Assembly: GCA_004802705.1 (NCBI GenBank)
Contig: SGPL01000412.1
Span: 1 to 30,062 of the forward strand
Source of the DNA: Bondarzewia mesenterica
Taxonomy: Eukaryota; Basidiomycota; Agaricomycetes; Russulales; Bondarzewiaceae
Length of the DNA: 30,062 nucleotides
Direction: 5' to 3'
Below the pieces are notes generated by a model that was not told the origin of the DNA, did not search any database, and saw only the letters and a list, made by a program, of their open reading frames with translations. Shown piece by piece: positions 10,845 to 20,439 of the stretch. Position numbers and translations under genes: made by a program. Numbering within the stretch: the first letter of the stretch is position 1; each line of letters opens with the position of its first letter.

Positions 10845-11838
10845 TCATCCATCCTCGACATCAGACTCGTCCGAATAATAACAACAGCATAGCGTCGACT
10901 CCATCTGCCACCACCACCACTGCAAATATTCACCGACAACACCATGCGTCCAATGAGCAACTCGTCCGGAGAGGGTCACGGAGAAAATGAAAAAAAAAGA
11001 GTGGAAGAGACTCACGTGTCTGTTGAACGCTCGCCAAGGCCATTTGCCGAACGCCGCGTCTTCTTCGCGAGCCCAAGCAGCACGGCGATAATGCCTCTCC
11101 GCATCCGCCTCGTCATCTTCTTCATACACCATATGTCCCCGTGCACGGGCCCCTCGCCCCGCTCCGTACCCCCGCGCCCGTTTGCCTCTCACCAGCGGTG
11201 TGCGCTCGCTCGGGGATACCGCCGCGGCAACGGGTGACCTGACGTTCGCAGACGCGTAGTAACCCTCGTCCCCCCCCTCCAGAATCAGAGTACGCGAGCC
11301 TCCGCTTCTTCCAGGCGCTGGTGGCGAGGAGCGAGAGGCGTTGGCTGAGAAGTCCTCGAGGCGCAGCTTCGTCCGCGCGGTAGCGCAGGGGCGCGGAGAT
11401 GGAGGATGAGGGCGAGCCTGAGCCGGACGAGTCGACGGATTGCGGGCGTGCCCCGCGGTGATGCCGCAAACCGGACGTGATGCGCACGCGCGAGCGGAAA
11501 CGGACCCGCGCGAGGGGCCGCGGGCCGGGCGTGCTGTCTGGTGACGATGCGGAGGGGTCTGTTGGACATTGTTCGTATTCGTGGTCGTGGGTTAAGGGTG
11601 GGAGGGGGTCTGGAGGTGAAGAGAGGTAGGGCGATACGAGGACGTGTTCGGGTCCGTTGGAGTAGGTGAAGGAGGTGGGCGTGGTGGAGTCGTCGAGTTG
11701 GAGCTGGAGAGCGTTGCCGGCGAGGATGATGGGCCCGTGTTTGATAGGGGAGGGGAGGTTGGATAGGTGGGCGAGGTCGTCGTCCTGGAGTCGAGGGGCG
11801 ATATCGTTCGTTATCCGGGGAGTGGTAACTTTGGCCAT
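10845..11838 (-). CDS. Uncharacterised protein with WWWWQM...CCC C-terminus; apparent frameshift
   Basis: I do not recognise a named family. The ATG at 11838 opens MAKVTTPRITNDIAPRLQ, then Pro/Ser/Arg-rich sequence to about 11270. From there the convincing frame changes to DEGYYASANVRSPVA, then ERTPLVRGKRARGYG, an acidic EEDDEADAERHYRRAAW, and FGKWPWRAFNRH. A 96-nt intron (10920-11015, GTGAGT...TTGCAG) joins this to WWWWQMESTLCCCYYSDESD and a TGA stop. The two frames meet at a run of eight G (minus strand; about 11270-11278). One G fewer gives 298 aa; an alternative 55-nt intron (GTACTC...GTCAG) gives 280 aa. The intron at 10920-11015 is also open in frame. The protein is basic overall and probably disordered, with an aromatic/Cys-rich end. 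Confidence 0.6.
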
Positions 11839-12965
11839 GCTCGTGCGCACACGACTTCAAAATGAGAGGGAGTTTGGACGTTGAATGTTTGGGGCGCTGG
11901 TCGGCGAGTGTAGCGCTGATGCGAGGGTTTAGAGGAGCGCTGAGATGTAATATGTCTGGGATCGCACCGAGGGTGGAGATATGGGTTGCCGTTTATGGCG
12001 ATATGGTTCTGGTATCACGCCCTGTCAGTCTGCGCGGTACAGGGCAACATTGATTGGATATGAGATGCATCCGGGACGAAATGCGTCCGCTTGAACCAAC
12101 TTAAACCAACCCAGACATCGATGTGCATCATGCATCAAATCCAGGGCTCTCGTGCACCTTCCAAAATTTGGGATATTGGTTTAGATCTGGCTGGATATAC
12201 GGAACCAGTTATCTCAAACTTGGTCATGCTCTCGGCGATCATTTGGCAAGCAACCCCCTCATTGCAAGTGGAGCAACGGCCTCCAGTTTCATTACCACCA
12301 TGTGCTCTTCGAGCGTCCGGCTCTACAGGCTGTTGCAGTAGTCTGAACGACCACCAATTGGTGTATTGGTAGGTATGCCAAAGGGACATGGCAGGTCCCG
12401 GTCCATATCATTCAATATTCAATATTCAACCTCACCTAGGCAGTGGAACTACCAAGACGACTTGGTCACTTAAAACAGAACGACTGTCTTCTATGTAGGT
12501 CGTTACGGAGACTGACTTGGTCACTGGTGCTGGTGAGCCGGCGACTTGACCGACCAGTCATGAACTGAACTGATAATGAAATTCATTAATACTGCTCGCA
12601 TCTCTGCAGACTTGAAAAGAGGTGTACTTCCTTGAATGGTATTGACGCACAGGCCACATGCTGTGTACCTGTGTGCATTGGACAGATTGATTTGAAGAAG
12701 TCATTCGCTGGAGCGCTCATACGCTCTGAGGGCGACCGTCATTTTACGTCCTCGTTGACGTTGCACCGACATGGTGTCACAATTCCCATTCACTGTGATT
12801 ACATCAACGCGTGGACTAGTATTTGCTGCTCAGCCGCTCCTTCCTCCTCCTTTCCCTACTTATCCCATGAAGTCGTAATCCAGTCCAAGTTCCCCAGCCT
12901 CGTCTCCTCCCGTATCGCCATTTCCTACTCCTCTTCCTCCTCTCTTGACCTCACCACCAAACGCA
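11839..12965. other. Intergenic region between divergent genes
   Basis: This holds the promoters of the WWWW-protein gene (-) and the PPPAY membrane-protein gene (+). I see a 12-base direct repeat GACTTGGTCACT (12459-12470 and 12514-12525), a short hairpin ACCAAG-acga-CTTGGT (12451-12466), and an AATATTC duplication near 12414-12427. A C/T-rich stretch (about 12830-12960) precedes the plus-strand ATG, as expected for its leader. No gene is supported. Confidence 0.5.
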
Positions 12966-14267
12966 ATGTCTTTTCTCCGGCATCCCCCGTCACTGGTCCT
13001 CACCCTCTTTGCTTTGACTTCACTCATTTTTTCCGCACCCGTCGCTGCAAAGCTCGTCAACGTCACCGTGGACGACAGCGGCACGGATTCGGCGACTGGT
13101 GCGCCAGTGATCCAATATTCACCGTCCACGTCCTGGAAAGACGGGTCGACGTGCACCGACTGCACCGCGCGCCCGGATCCGACGAGGGCGTTCAACGGCA
13201 CCTGGCACGACTCTACCTACGATCCGTCTAACAGCTCGCTAAATAGAACCACGTCCGCGTATTTTCCATTCACCGGTGCGGCCCTATCCTAAACTCCGCT
13301 CTCACTTTTTACGGGACTCTGACAAGTGAGATGTTATTTGGCATTCTCAGGGACCGCGATATACGTATACTGCATCGTCGCCCACACGTCCTCCTCACCG
13401 GACGGAAACATGGCGCTACAGTTCTACATCGACGGCGATTTTGTGGACGAGTTCCAGCTGCAGCCCGATGGCCGGTCGACCTACGACTATAATTATGTCG
13501 TTTACGCAAACGCTTCCCTTCCCAATGGCCGACACAATTTCACGCTTGAAAACGGCAAGGTCGGAGGGCTAAAGTCGCTGGTGATGCTGGACAGGATCGT
13601 CTACAGGTGAGCCTGCTCGACTGTTCTCTTCGATAGATAGCACTTTCCCCTGCGTTCTTCGACCGCTTGATCGACCTTCTGCTCATCACCCGTCTTAGCC
13701 AACAAGACGACAGCGAGCCCACGACCGGCACCGACACCGACAGCTCCGCCTCCGCGTCCACGACCGCCCCCTCCCGACCCGTCAGCAGCGCCCCAATCAT
13801 CGGCGGCGCCGTCGGCGGTCTCACCATCGTGCTCGCACTCACCACACTCATCCTCTTCTTCCTCCGTCGCCGCCGTCGCCAGCGACACCCAAAGCACCTC
13901 TCCGTCTACGACAGCGGATTCGGCTCCGCCGGCTTTGCCCGCCTCTCGACCTCGCAAGTCACCCAAACCGACTTCGCGCTCGCAGACCCGTTCCGCATCG
14001 ACCCCCTCATCGTCGAAACACCTTCGTCGCCCTCCCACGCGCGCGCACCCTCCCCCCGCGACATACCCATCCACGCTCTCCCGTGCCTCCCCATCCTCTC
14101 ACCCATCGCCCGCCCGACGGCCAGAATCAATTCAAAAACATCCTCCTGCTGTGGTGGAAGAGGAAGAAGAAGAGCACGGCGAGCCGCCGCCCGCGTACGA
14201 GGCTATCAATGCGCGAAGCTCGAGGGAATGGAATCCGAACGTCGTCGGGGGTCATCTAGGGCGTTGA
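12966..14267 (+). CDS. Single-pass membrane protein with extracellular N-glycosylated domain and PPPAY tail; apparent frameshift
   Basis: Exons are 12966-13275, 13351-13606 and 13699 onwards (introns 75 and 92 nt). A signal peptide (hydrophobic LVLTLFALTSLIFSAPVAA) precedes an extracellular domain with several N-glycosylation sequons and the segment GTAIYVYCIVAH...MALQFYIDGDFVDEF. A Ser/Thr-rich stalk leads to a membrane helix at about 222-248 followed by RRRRRQRH. After about residue 300 the likely coding frame shifts: one frame runs to a stop at 14374 with unlike composition, while the other gives Ser/Pro-rich sequence, six Glu and GEPPPAYEAI, ending at TGA 14265-14267. The switch is best placed at the six-C run 14052-14057 (one extra C). 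Architecture resembles fungal single-pass surface proteins of unknown role; PPPAY could bind WW domains of Nedd4-type ubiquitin ligases. Confidence 0.72.
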
Positions 14268-14374
14268 CCGGGGACCCAAAACGCGTATCTGAATTAATTA
14301 GGAAATGGTCATTTCTTGTACGATATTTTGTCGACGCGGGTATGCTGCGGATCTCTTTCTTTTATCATCTTTAA

Positions 14375-14869
14375 TTCGGGGAAGTTTGTCCAGTACGACA
14401 GGTACTTATGCTACGGCGCTGTTTTGAAGTGCTATCGCTATCGCTTCCTTCCTTTCCTTCTTGAGGTATACAATTGCTTTCGCTGGTTTACCAACCTTTT
14501 GGCATGCATCTCCTTCGACATTCACCCGGTGGAAGAACGGGATGGTCCGGTCACGCGAGCTCAGAATCTCGAGCTCAGGCTCGCGCTCACGCGCTCACGA
14601 CTCAAGCTGGTGATCTTGAATACGAAACCGTCCAACCCTCATCCAACCAGATATTCCATGCAATCCTCGTGACTATTATAAAAGGGGTATCACTGTTTAA
14701 CGTATGTTCGACCACCCGAAAATACACGAAAGCTAGTCACATGCATGACCTACTACATACAACGGTCAAACGAATAATGTAAGGAGGTGCGTGGTAAGTA
14801 CGTATGTAGTGAGTGTAGAATGTATCCAGAAGACCACAGAATCCGAACGATGCAAGTACGGATAGATTT
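14375..14869. other. Intergenic region between convergent genes
   Basis: This holds the 3' ends of the PPPAY membrane-protein gene (+) and ERG5 (-). I see no coding sequence or recognisable RNA gene. Confidence 0.5.
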
Positions 14870-16744
14870 TTACGCCCGTGCGCGAGGAGTGAGTTTCAGT
14901 CGGCAACCGTCCTTCGGGAACAGCGTCGCGATGATCCTGTTATCAGAGAATCACATTAGCGGTCGTAGCCACGTAACAGATACAACGAACGGACATGGCA
15001 AGGAAGGAAGAGGAAAGAATACGCACTGGACTTGATCGCTCTCTGGGGTCAGCACGTGCTCAAAATCCATCATTACACATGCGATGGCGAGGACCTGCGC
15101 GATGTTCATCGTCGCATACTCGAGGCCGATGCACTTGTGTGGGCCACTACCAAACACCAGGTAGTTCTTCGGGTTCGTGTTGGCTGGGCCATTAGGGTCC
15201 AGCCAGCGCTCGGGGATCAGAGAGTCGTGGTCGGGGAAAACTTCAGGGTCATGCAGCGAGTTGTAGAACGAGGGGATGACCATGCTGTTGGCCGGCACCG
15301 TGTAGTTGTCTGCGATCGGGAACGCCTTCAAGGTCTTGTATGGGACCTGTTTGATAATCATCAGTAAAACCAGCATTGCTCGTCACTCGAGAAACTGACC
15401 ATAGTCACGGGAGGTTTCACCCGCATGGATTCTTTCACAACGGCTCTCAGGTATGGCATCTCGTCCAGCATCTCGAGCGTCATCGCCTTGTCATTATCGC
15501 CGCCCCTCACGCGATCCTGCTCCTCCCGTACCTTGGCCAATATATCCGGATGGTCGGCCAGGTGCTGGAACCCGTAGATCAGACCGCTGCTCATCGCGTC
15601 CTGGCTGGCGAACAAGAACGAGAATACGACCATGGCCATCTCGTGGTCACTGAACTCCCTGCGTCCCTTGTACACGGGGTCCGCGAGAATATTGACCCAC
15701 TCGTCCAGCATGCACTCCGGTTCGCGGCCCTCGGCCATCGCGATCTTGCTGTTCTTCGCCGCTAGCTCGAGCCATGCCAACGCGCTCTTGCGCGCTTGAA
15801 TAGCACGGTACACCTTCGTACCCGGGATTGCGAGGGGGAAGTTGACAAGCTCGAGGGCGAGGGTAATGGACCAGTACTTATCGCTGATATCCTGGGTTGC
15901 GTGCTCCGGGATGTGGTTACCGCAGAAGACGCGCAGGGATGTCACCATGTTGAGGTTGCGCACGGTCATCATGATGGGCTGAACCTCCTCGGTCTCAGCT
16001 GCTTCTTTAAGCCAGCGCTTGATATGTACGCGCGTGATGTCGTCCATAATGTTGACATACATCCTTCAGGACAGTTAGACGATTGATAGAACCCCCGCGC
16101 AGAAAAAGAAGACATACCCGAGGGCTTTACGCGTGAAAAGCGCGTTGAGACCACGACGATACTCGACATGGGTCTTGCCCGTGAGGAAGACCCTATAAAT
16201 TCAGTTCGTCACAGTTTACTGTCTGGCACAATCAAAACACCGTACCAGTTCTCGGGAAGCAGGATCTGCTTAGCGGAGTGGACGAGGCAAGGTTCCGCAT
16301 GATTTGGCGAATTGAGAATTTTGCGAGAGTACTCGTTGGAAGAGGACATGACGATGAAACTGAAACAAATACGATGCGTCAATGACTTAAAAAGGAAAAT
16401 AAGCCCAAAAGTGAGGCGCACATGTTGAACACGCTAATCGCGCTCAATGCGCCCGAATTCCACTGTTTCATGTAACCTTCCATCGTAGGCTTCATCGAAT
16501 CTGCGAACTTGCCGATAATTGGAATTGTCCACTTGTCCCCTGGCAAGTGCTGCTTCTTCCATCGGTACACAGTCTGCTCGAGCGCAAGAAGGGCCAAGAC
16601 GATAGCTGTGGTTGTCCATACCCACGTCGCCGCATCCGACACAGAGATCCAGAAGGAGGGTAGGGGGATGTTGTAGAGCGGCGTCGCCGCCACGGACGAC
16701 GGCATCGATGCGGACGCAGAAAAATTGTTGTGCAAGCTCGCCAT
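14870..16744 (-). CDS. ERG5: Sterol C-22 desaturase, cytochrome P450 CYP61
   Basis: Six exons: 16422-16744, 16246-16359, 16118-16192, 15400-16063, 15027-15346, 14870-14936. They total 1563 nt (520 aa), the usual CYP61 length. It introduces the C22-C23 double bond late in ergosterol synthesis, on the endoplasmic reticulum. An N-terminal membrane anchor (about 35-57) is followed by LPGDKWTIPIIGKFADSMKP. The CYP61 marker NMVTSLRVFCGNHIPEHA is present, as are an I-helix FLFASQDAMSSG, the ExxR motif (E382-R385, KESMRV), a PERW motif and the heme loop FGSGPHKCIGLE with ligand Cys464. The short last exon encodes IIATLFPKDGCRLKLTPR. All key residues are intact. The FASQDA helix and the NMVTSLRVFCGN block separate it from CYP51. 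It is divergent from the ammonium transporter gene. Confidence 0.95.
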
Positions 16745-18014
16745 GGCCTGTGTATGAGCGAGGGACGTGCTGGGATGTGTTACTTGCAGTGGCCAGCGGG
16801 ACGAGGTTTTCTGGTCCTATAGTACTTGACAAACGATCCCGCTGATTGGTTGGCAACCCAAAAATCGGGCGATTCTGGTGGTCATGTGATCGTGATGCTT
16901 ACGAGCGTGAGTACGTCAAAGTCGGCCTGAGTCGCGGCCGGTCGCCATCGTGAATCTCTGCTTCGGAGTGTCCGGAGGAGAACGTATTTGTTGGCCTCGG
17001 TGCATCCAGTCTTTGCGAAAGGTCATCAACAAGTCCAGAGGACCATGAAGTACGTAATTTACATGGCCATCGTCCCACTCTATCGTGTGACCTACACTTT
17101 TCTCTTTTAACTCGTGGCGGTTGATTGTGAAAATAAGAAACATGCTTCTGTATATCTGCACCACTGGGATCCCCATGGCCATGGAGGTCCATTTAGCGTA
17201 CAACGAGAGCTGCTGGCGACGTACTGGAGCGTACCGACAGGCTCTGACCAGGCCTAGATATTCGGGCCATTTTGCGGATGGATCGGGATATATTTTAGGT
17301 TTACTTTTTCCCCGGGCAGCTCATGTAAAGCGCAAGTTTTGCCTGTGGGGACATTCTGACAGTCTTCTGACTTACATTTGTGATACATAACAGACCCTCG
17401 CGGAGGCACTGGAAGTGATGACCGCAGTGCAGTCGACAACATAGATATAGACGTGCAGTAGTATCTGTGAGTCGAAATCGTGATACGTGTCCTTCTGGGA
17501 TGCGGCTGGCCACGTCGAAACAAAGTTCTGTACGATTGGAGTCGGGAATTGATGCCGCTGCGGAGGAATGTTCACGATATCCAAACGACTAGTCCTGGTA
17601 AGTTGTTCTCACTGATCTTCGAACGTGAGTATGAGGCTTTCAAGTGATACGGCATTGATGAATACCTCTTGCGAGTCCATGGGCGGTTGATTAGTTTGTT
17701 CCATGGCGATTCATAAAGGCATATACAAGTGGTAAGGACTTCGATGTAGCATCTGAAAAGGGCAAGCGTAATAGATTGATTTGGAAATCCTGACGTGTTG
17801 TGGCGGGTGTCGGGAAAAAAAAAACCAGGCTTGGAGCATATCCGACCAATGAGAGATCGAGGTTTTATCTCTCGCTGGAGGCTACCTTTAGGTCGCCTTC
17901 AGCCTTGGAGCTCCTCCAATTTTTCTTTCACCAAATCCACCTCTTCACGCTTGAGAACTCATTCCGACGTCCTCGACGGACACCTTCTATCTCGAGAATA
18001 CCCGCTCGGAACCC
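16745..18014. other. Intergenic region between ERG5 and the ammonium transporter gene
   Basis: This 1.27 kb holds two divergent promoters. Minus-strand open frames at about 17372-17584 and 16916-17203 have reasonable amino-acid content (for example DIVNIPPQRHQFPTPIVQNF), and the first ends at a good donor (GTAAGT near 17386). I could not link them into a gene or match a family, so they may be remnants or parts of an unannotated transcript. No repeats or transposon ends are seen. Confidence 0.4.
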
Positions 18015-19910
18015 ATGGCTGCGGTCGCGTCTATTTCTGCTCGTAAGTGAATTCCACGATAAGATAAGGGGAGGATACAGGACAGCGCTGATAGAGTTCG
18101 GGGCGTGTGCGACGGGCGTTGACAGGAGATCAGAGCCAGTACGTCCCTTGAGCTTTATACGAATGGGCGGATGCTGAACTTGGTATCTTATCTGCAGATT
18201 CGACCGCGGCGATGTTGCCTTCATCATCGTTGCCGGTGCCCTGGTATCTTTCATGATCCCAGGTTTAGGTGAGATTTCATTCTTTGCCTGCCCTGACGGC
18301 TCTTGACCCGCTTATCACGACCTTGCTGTAATAGCCTTCCTTTACTCCGGCCTCTCACGACGAAAATCCGCCCTCTCTCTCATATGGGCCGTATCAGCCG
18401 CGAATGCGGTTGTCATTTTTCAATGGTTTTTCTGGGGATACTCGCTTGCCTTTTCCAGATCTGCGACAAATGGGTTCATCGGCAACCTGAGGAATTTTGG
18501 CCTCATGAAGGTCCTTGATGACCCATCACCCGGTTCCCCCCTGATCCCTGAGCTGTTGTACAGCTTTTACCAGATGGAGTTCGCTTGTGTAACCGTCTGT
18601 ATCTTGATGGGCGGTCTGGCCGAGCGTGGGCGTGTCTTCCCCGCGATGGTGTTCTCATTTATCTGGATGACGATCGTATATTGCCCCCTCGCTTGTTGGG
18701 CGTGGTCCACGAATGGCTGGGGCTTCAAATGGGGAGTGCTTGATTACGCTGGTATGCCTCCCTCTTTTTCTCTTTCCTTCTCACTCCTCTCATTCGCTCA
18801 CGAACTTCGCAATCAGGCGGTGGTCCAGTCGAAATTGGAAGCGGAGTTGCTGGTCTTGCATATGCCTGGGTCCTCGGCCGTCGAGGCGAGAAAGAGCTTC
18901 TTAATTTCCGCCCACACAACGTCTCTATGGTGAACCTTGGCACCTTCATTCTCTGGTTCGGTTGGATTGGTTTCAACGCCGGTAGCGCGTTTGGCGCGAA
19001 TCTTCGCGCGGTCATCGCTGCTTGGAATTCGATGCTCGCGGCGGCATGTGGCGGCATCGTCTGGTGTATCCTCGATTACCAGTACGAGCACAAGTGGAGC
19101 ATGGTCGGATTTTGCTCCGGCACGATTGCAGGACTAGTCGCTGCTACTCCTGCCTGTGGATACATCCCGACATGGGCGGCGGTGATCATGGGTATTGTCA
19201 CGGGCGCAGTGTGTAACTACGCAACGAAGGGCACGTCCTTCCGTATGCTTTTCTCAATATTTCCTTTACTGAACTTGCATCACTTCACAGTCAAGTTCCT
19301 CATCCGAATCGACGACGCGCTTGACTTGTTTGCGGAGCATGCGGTCGGCGGTATCATCGGTCTCCTCTTCAACGCTCTCTTTGCAAGAGGTGATATTATC
19401 GCTCTCGATGGTGTCAATATCTCGGTCAGAGGCGGCTGGCTCGACCACAATTACAAGCAACTGTACATCCAGTTCGCTTACGTGTGTGCGACGGTCGGCT
19501 ACACTTTCGTCATGACCGCACTCATCACAAAGGGTGTTGACATGATTCCCGGGCTCCACCTGCGTGCGGACGAGTCTGCTGAGGCCCTCGGCATGGACGA
19601 GGACCAGGTACGTTCACCAGTTCCGATTATGCTCCCCATCTCAGTTATCTCACCTCCATTATGTTATCTGCAGATCGGCGAGTTTGCGACGGACTACATT
19701 GAAGTACGCCGCGATTATCTGGACTGGTCCACACGCCCGGATCTCTCGTCAGACAAGATTCCCAATGGCATATCCGAGAAGACCCAAGGCACTGCGGAAA
19801 CCAGCGCGCACCCAATTGCCGCGGGCGACCGCCACGGTGCTTCTGACACAGCATTCTACGCGGATCATAGCCAGGCCACTTCAGAAACGGAAACTTCCCC
19901 GAAAAGGTGA
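18015..19910 (+). CDS. Ammonium transporter, Mep1/Mep3-type (Amt/Mep/Rh family)
   Basis: Seven exons: 18015-18042, 18126-18138, 18198-18268, 18335-18751, 18817-19230, 19291-19607, 19674-19910. They total 1497 nt (498 aa). It imports ammonium at the plasma membrane as a trimer of 11-helix subunits. The sequence shows GDVAFIIVAGALVSFMIPGL (helix 1), AFLYSGLSRRKSAL, FQWFFWGYSLAFS, DYAGGGPVEIGSG, FILWFGWIGFNAGSA, GYIPTWAAVIMGIVTGAV and DDALDLFAEHAVGGIIG. The pore 'twin-His' pair is Glu182/His331: the first His is Glu, as in yeast Mep1/Mep3 and unlike Mep2. The cytosolic C-tail is about 90 residues, Ser/Thr-rich and ends TSPKR. The 28-nt first exon and 13-nt second exon are the least certain parts; from exon 3 on the model is firm. 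The intron 19231-19290 is GC-AG. Confidence 0.93.
18058..18068 (+). promoter_or_regulatory. Overlapping GATA-factor sites in intron 1 of the ammonium transporter
   Basis: GATAAGATAAG gives two overlapping HGATAR-type cores. Fungal AreA/Gln3-type GATA activators bind such sites to induce ammonium transporters when nitrogen is scarce. The position, 16 bases into the first intron and close to the start codon, is compatible with control but could be chance. Confidence 0.35.
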
Positions 19911-20439
19911 ACTAGCCCCTAACGTGGTTCACTTCGTTTATTGCAGGACATATATTCGTTTATTGGTAATATAGCGCCTAGTCTTTCTTCAATCTGCATT
20001 GATATCTATTAGTGATTGACGGAGGTACAAGGGGAATGGGGGAGGGAAGGAACCACAACCACTCATTTGTATTTTTATGATCTGCCAGAAGCAAGGTACA
20101 TACGCGATTACCTACATACCGCGCACATAGCATACCATAGTTGTCTCTCAGCCTGCATTCATAAAATACTACAAACATGCATATACTCTCATCCTCCTAC
20201 ATCGTCGTCGTGACAACACGAAATTCGATTGTGGATGCCGAACCTGGCTGATCAAGGTGAATGGTGAAGAGATCTACGGTAAAAGAAAACGCAAGATGGA
20301 GAGTAACGAAAACTCATAAGCTCGAGTAGCAAGCTATCAGTAAGATTAGCGAAATCAGTGGCAAGTCCCAAATAGTCTGTATTTCCTTCAACGTTCCACA
20401 GGCACCTAAACCTTCCTACCTGTCATTCAAACTCACTCT
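19911..20439. other. Intergenic region between convergent genes
   Basis: This holds the 3' ends of the ammonium transporter gene (+) and the prenylcysteine oxidase gene (-). It is AT-richer than its neighbours. I see no gene. Confidence 0.5.

Noticed and set aside
11122..11850. Single long frame for the WWWW-protein gene
   Set aside because: It starts with a GTG upstream of the real ATG and, past the G8 run, reads in the frame without the conserved C-terminus.
13667..14374. Full-length reading of the third exon of the PPPAY gene to the stop at 14374
   Set aside because: After the C6 run the composition becomes Arg/Cys-rich and loses the PPPAY tail visible in the other frame; kept only as an alternative.
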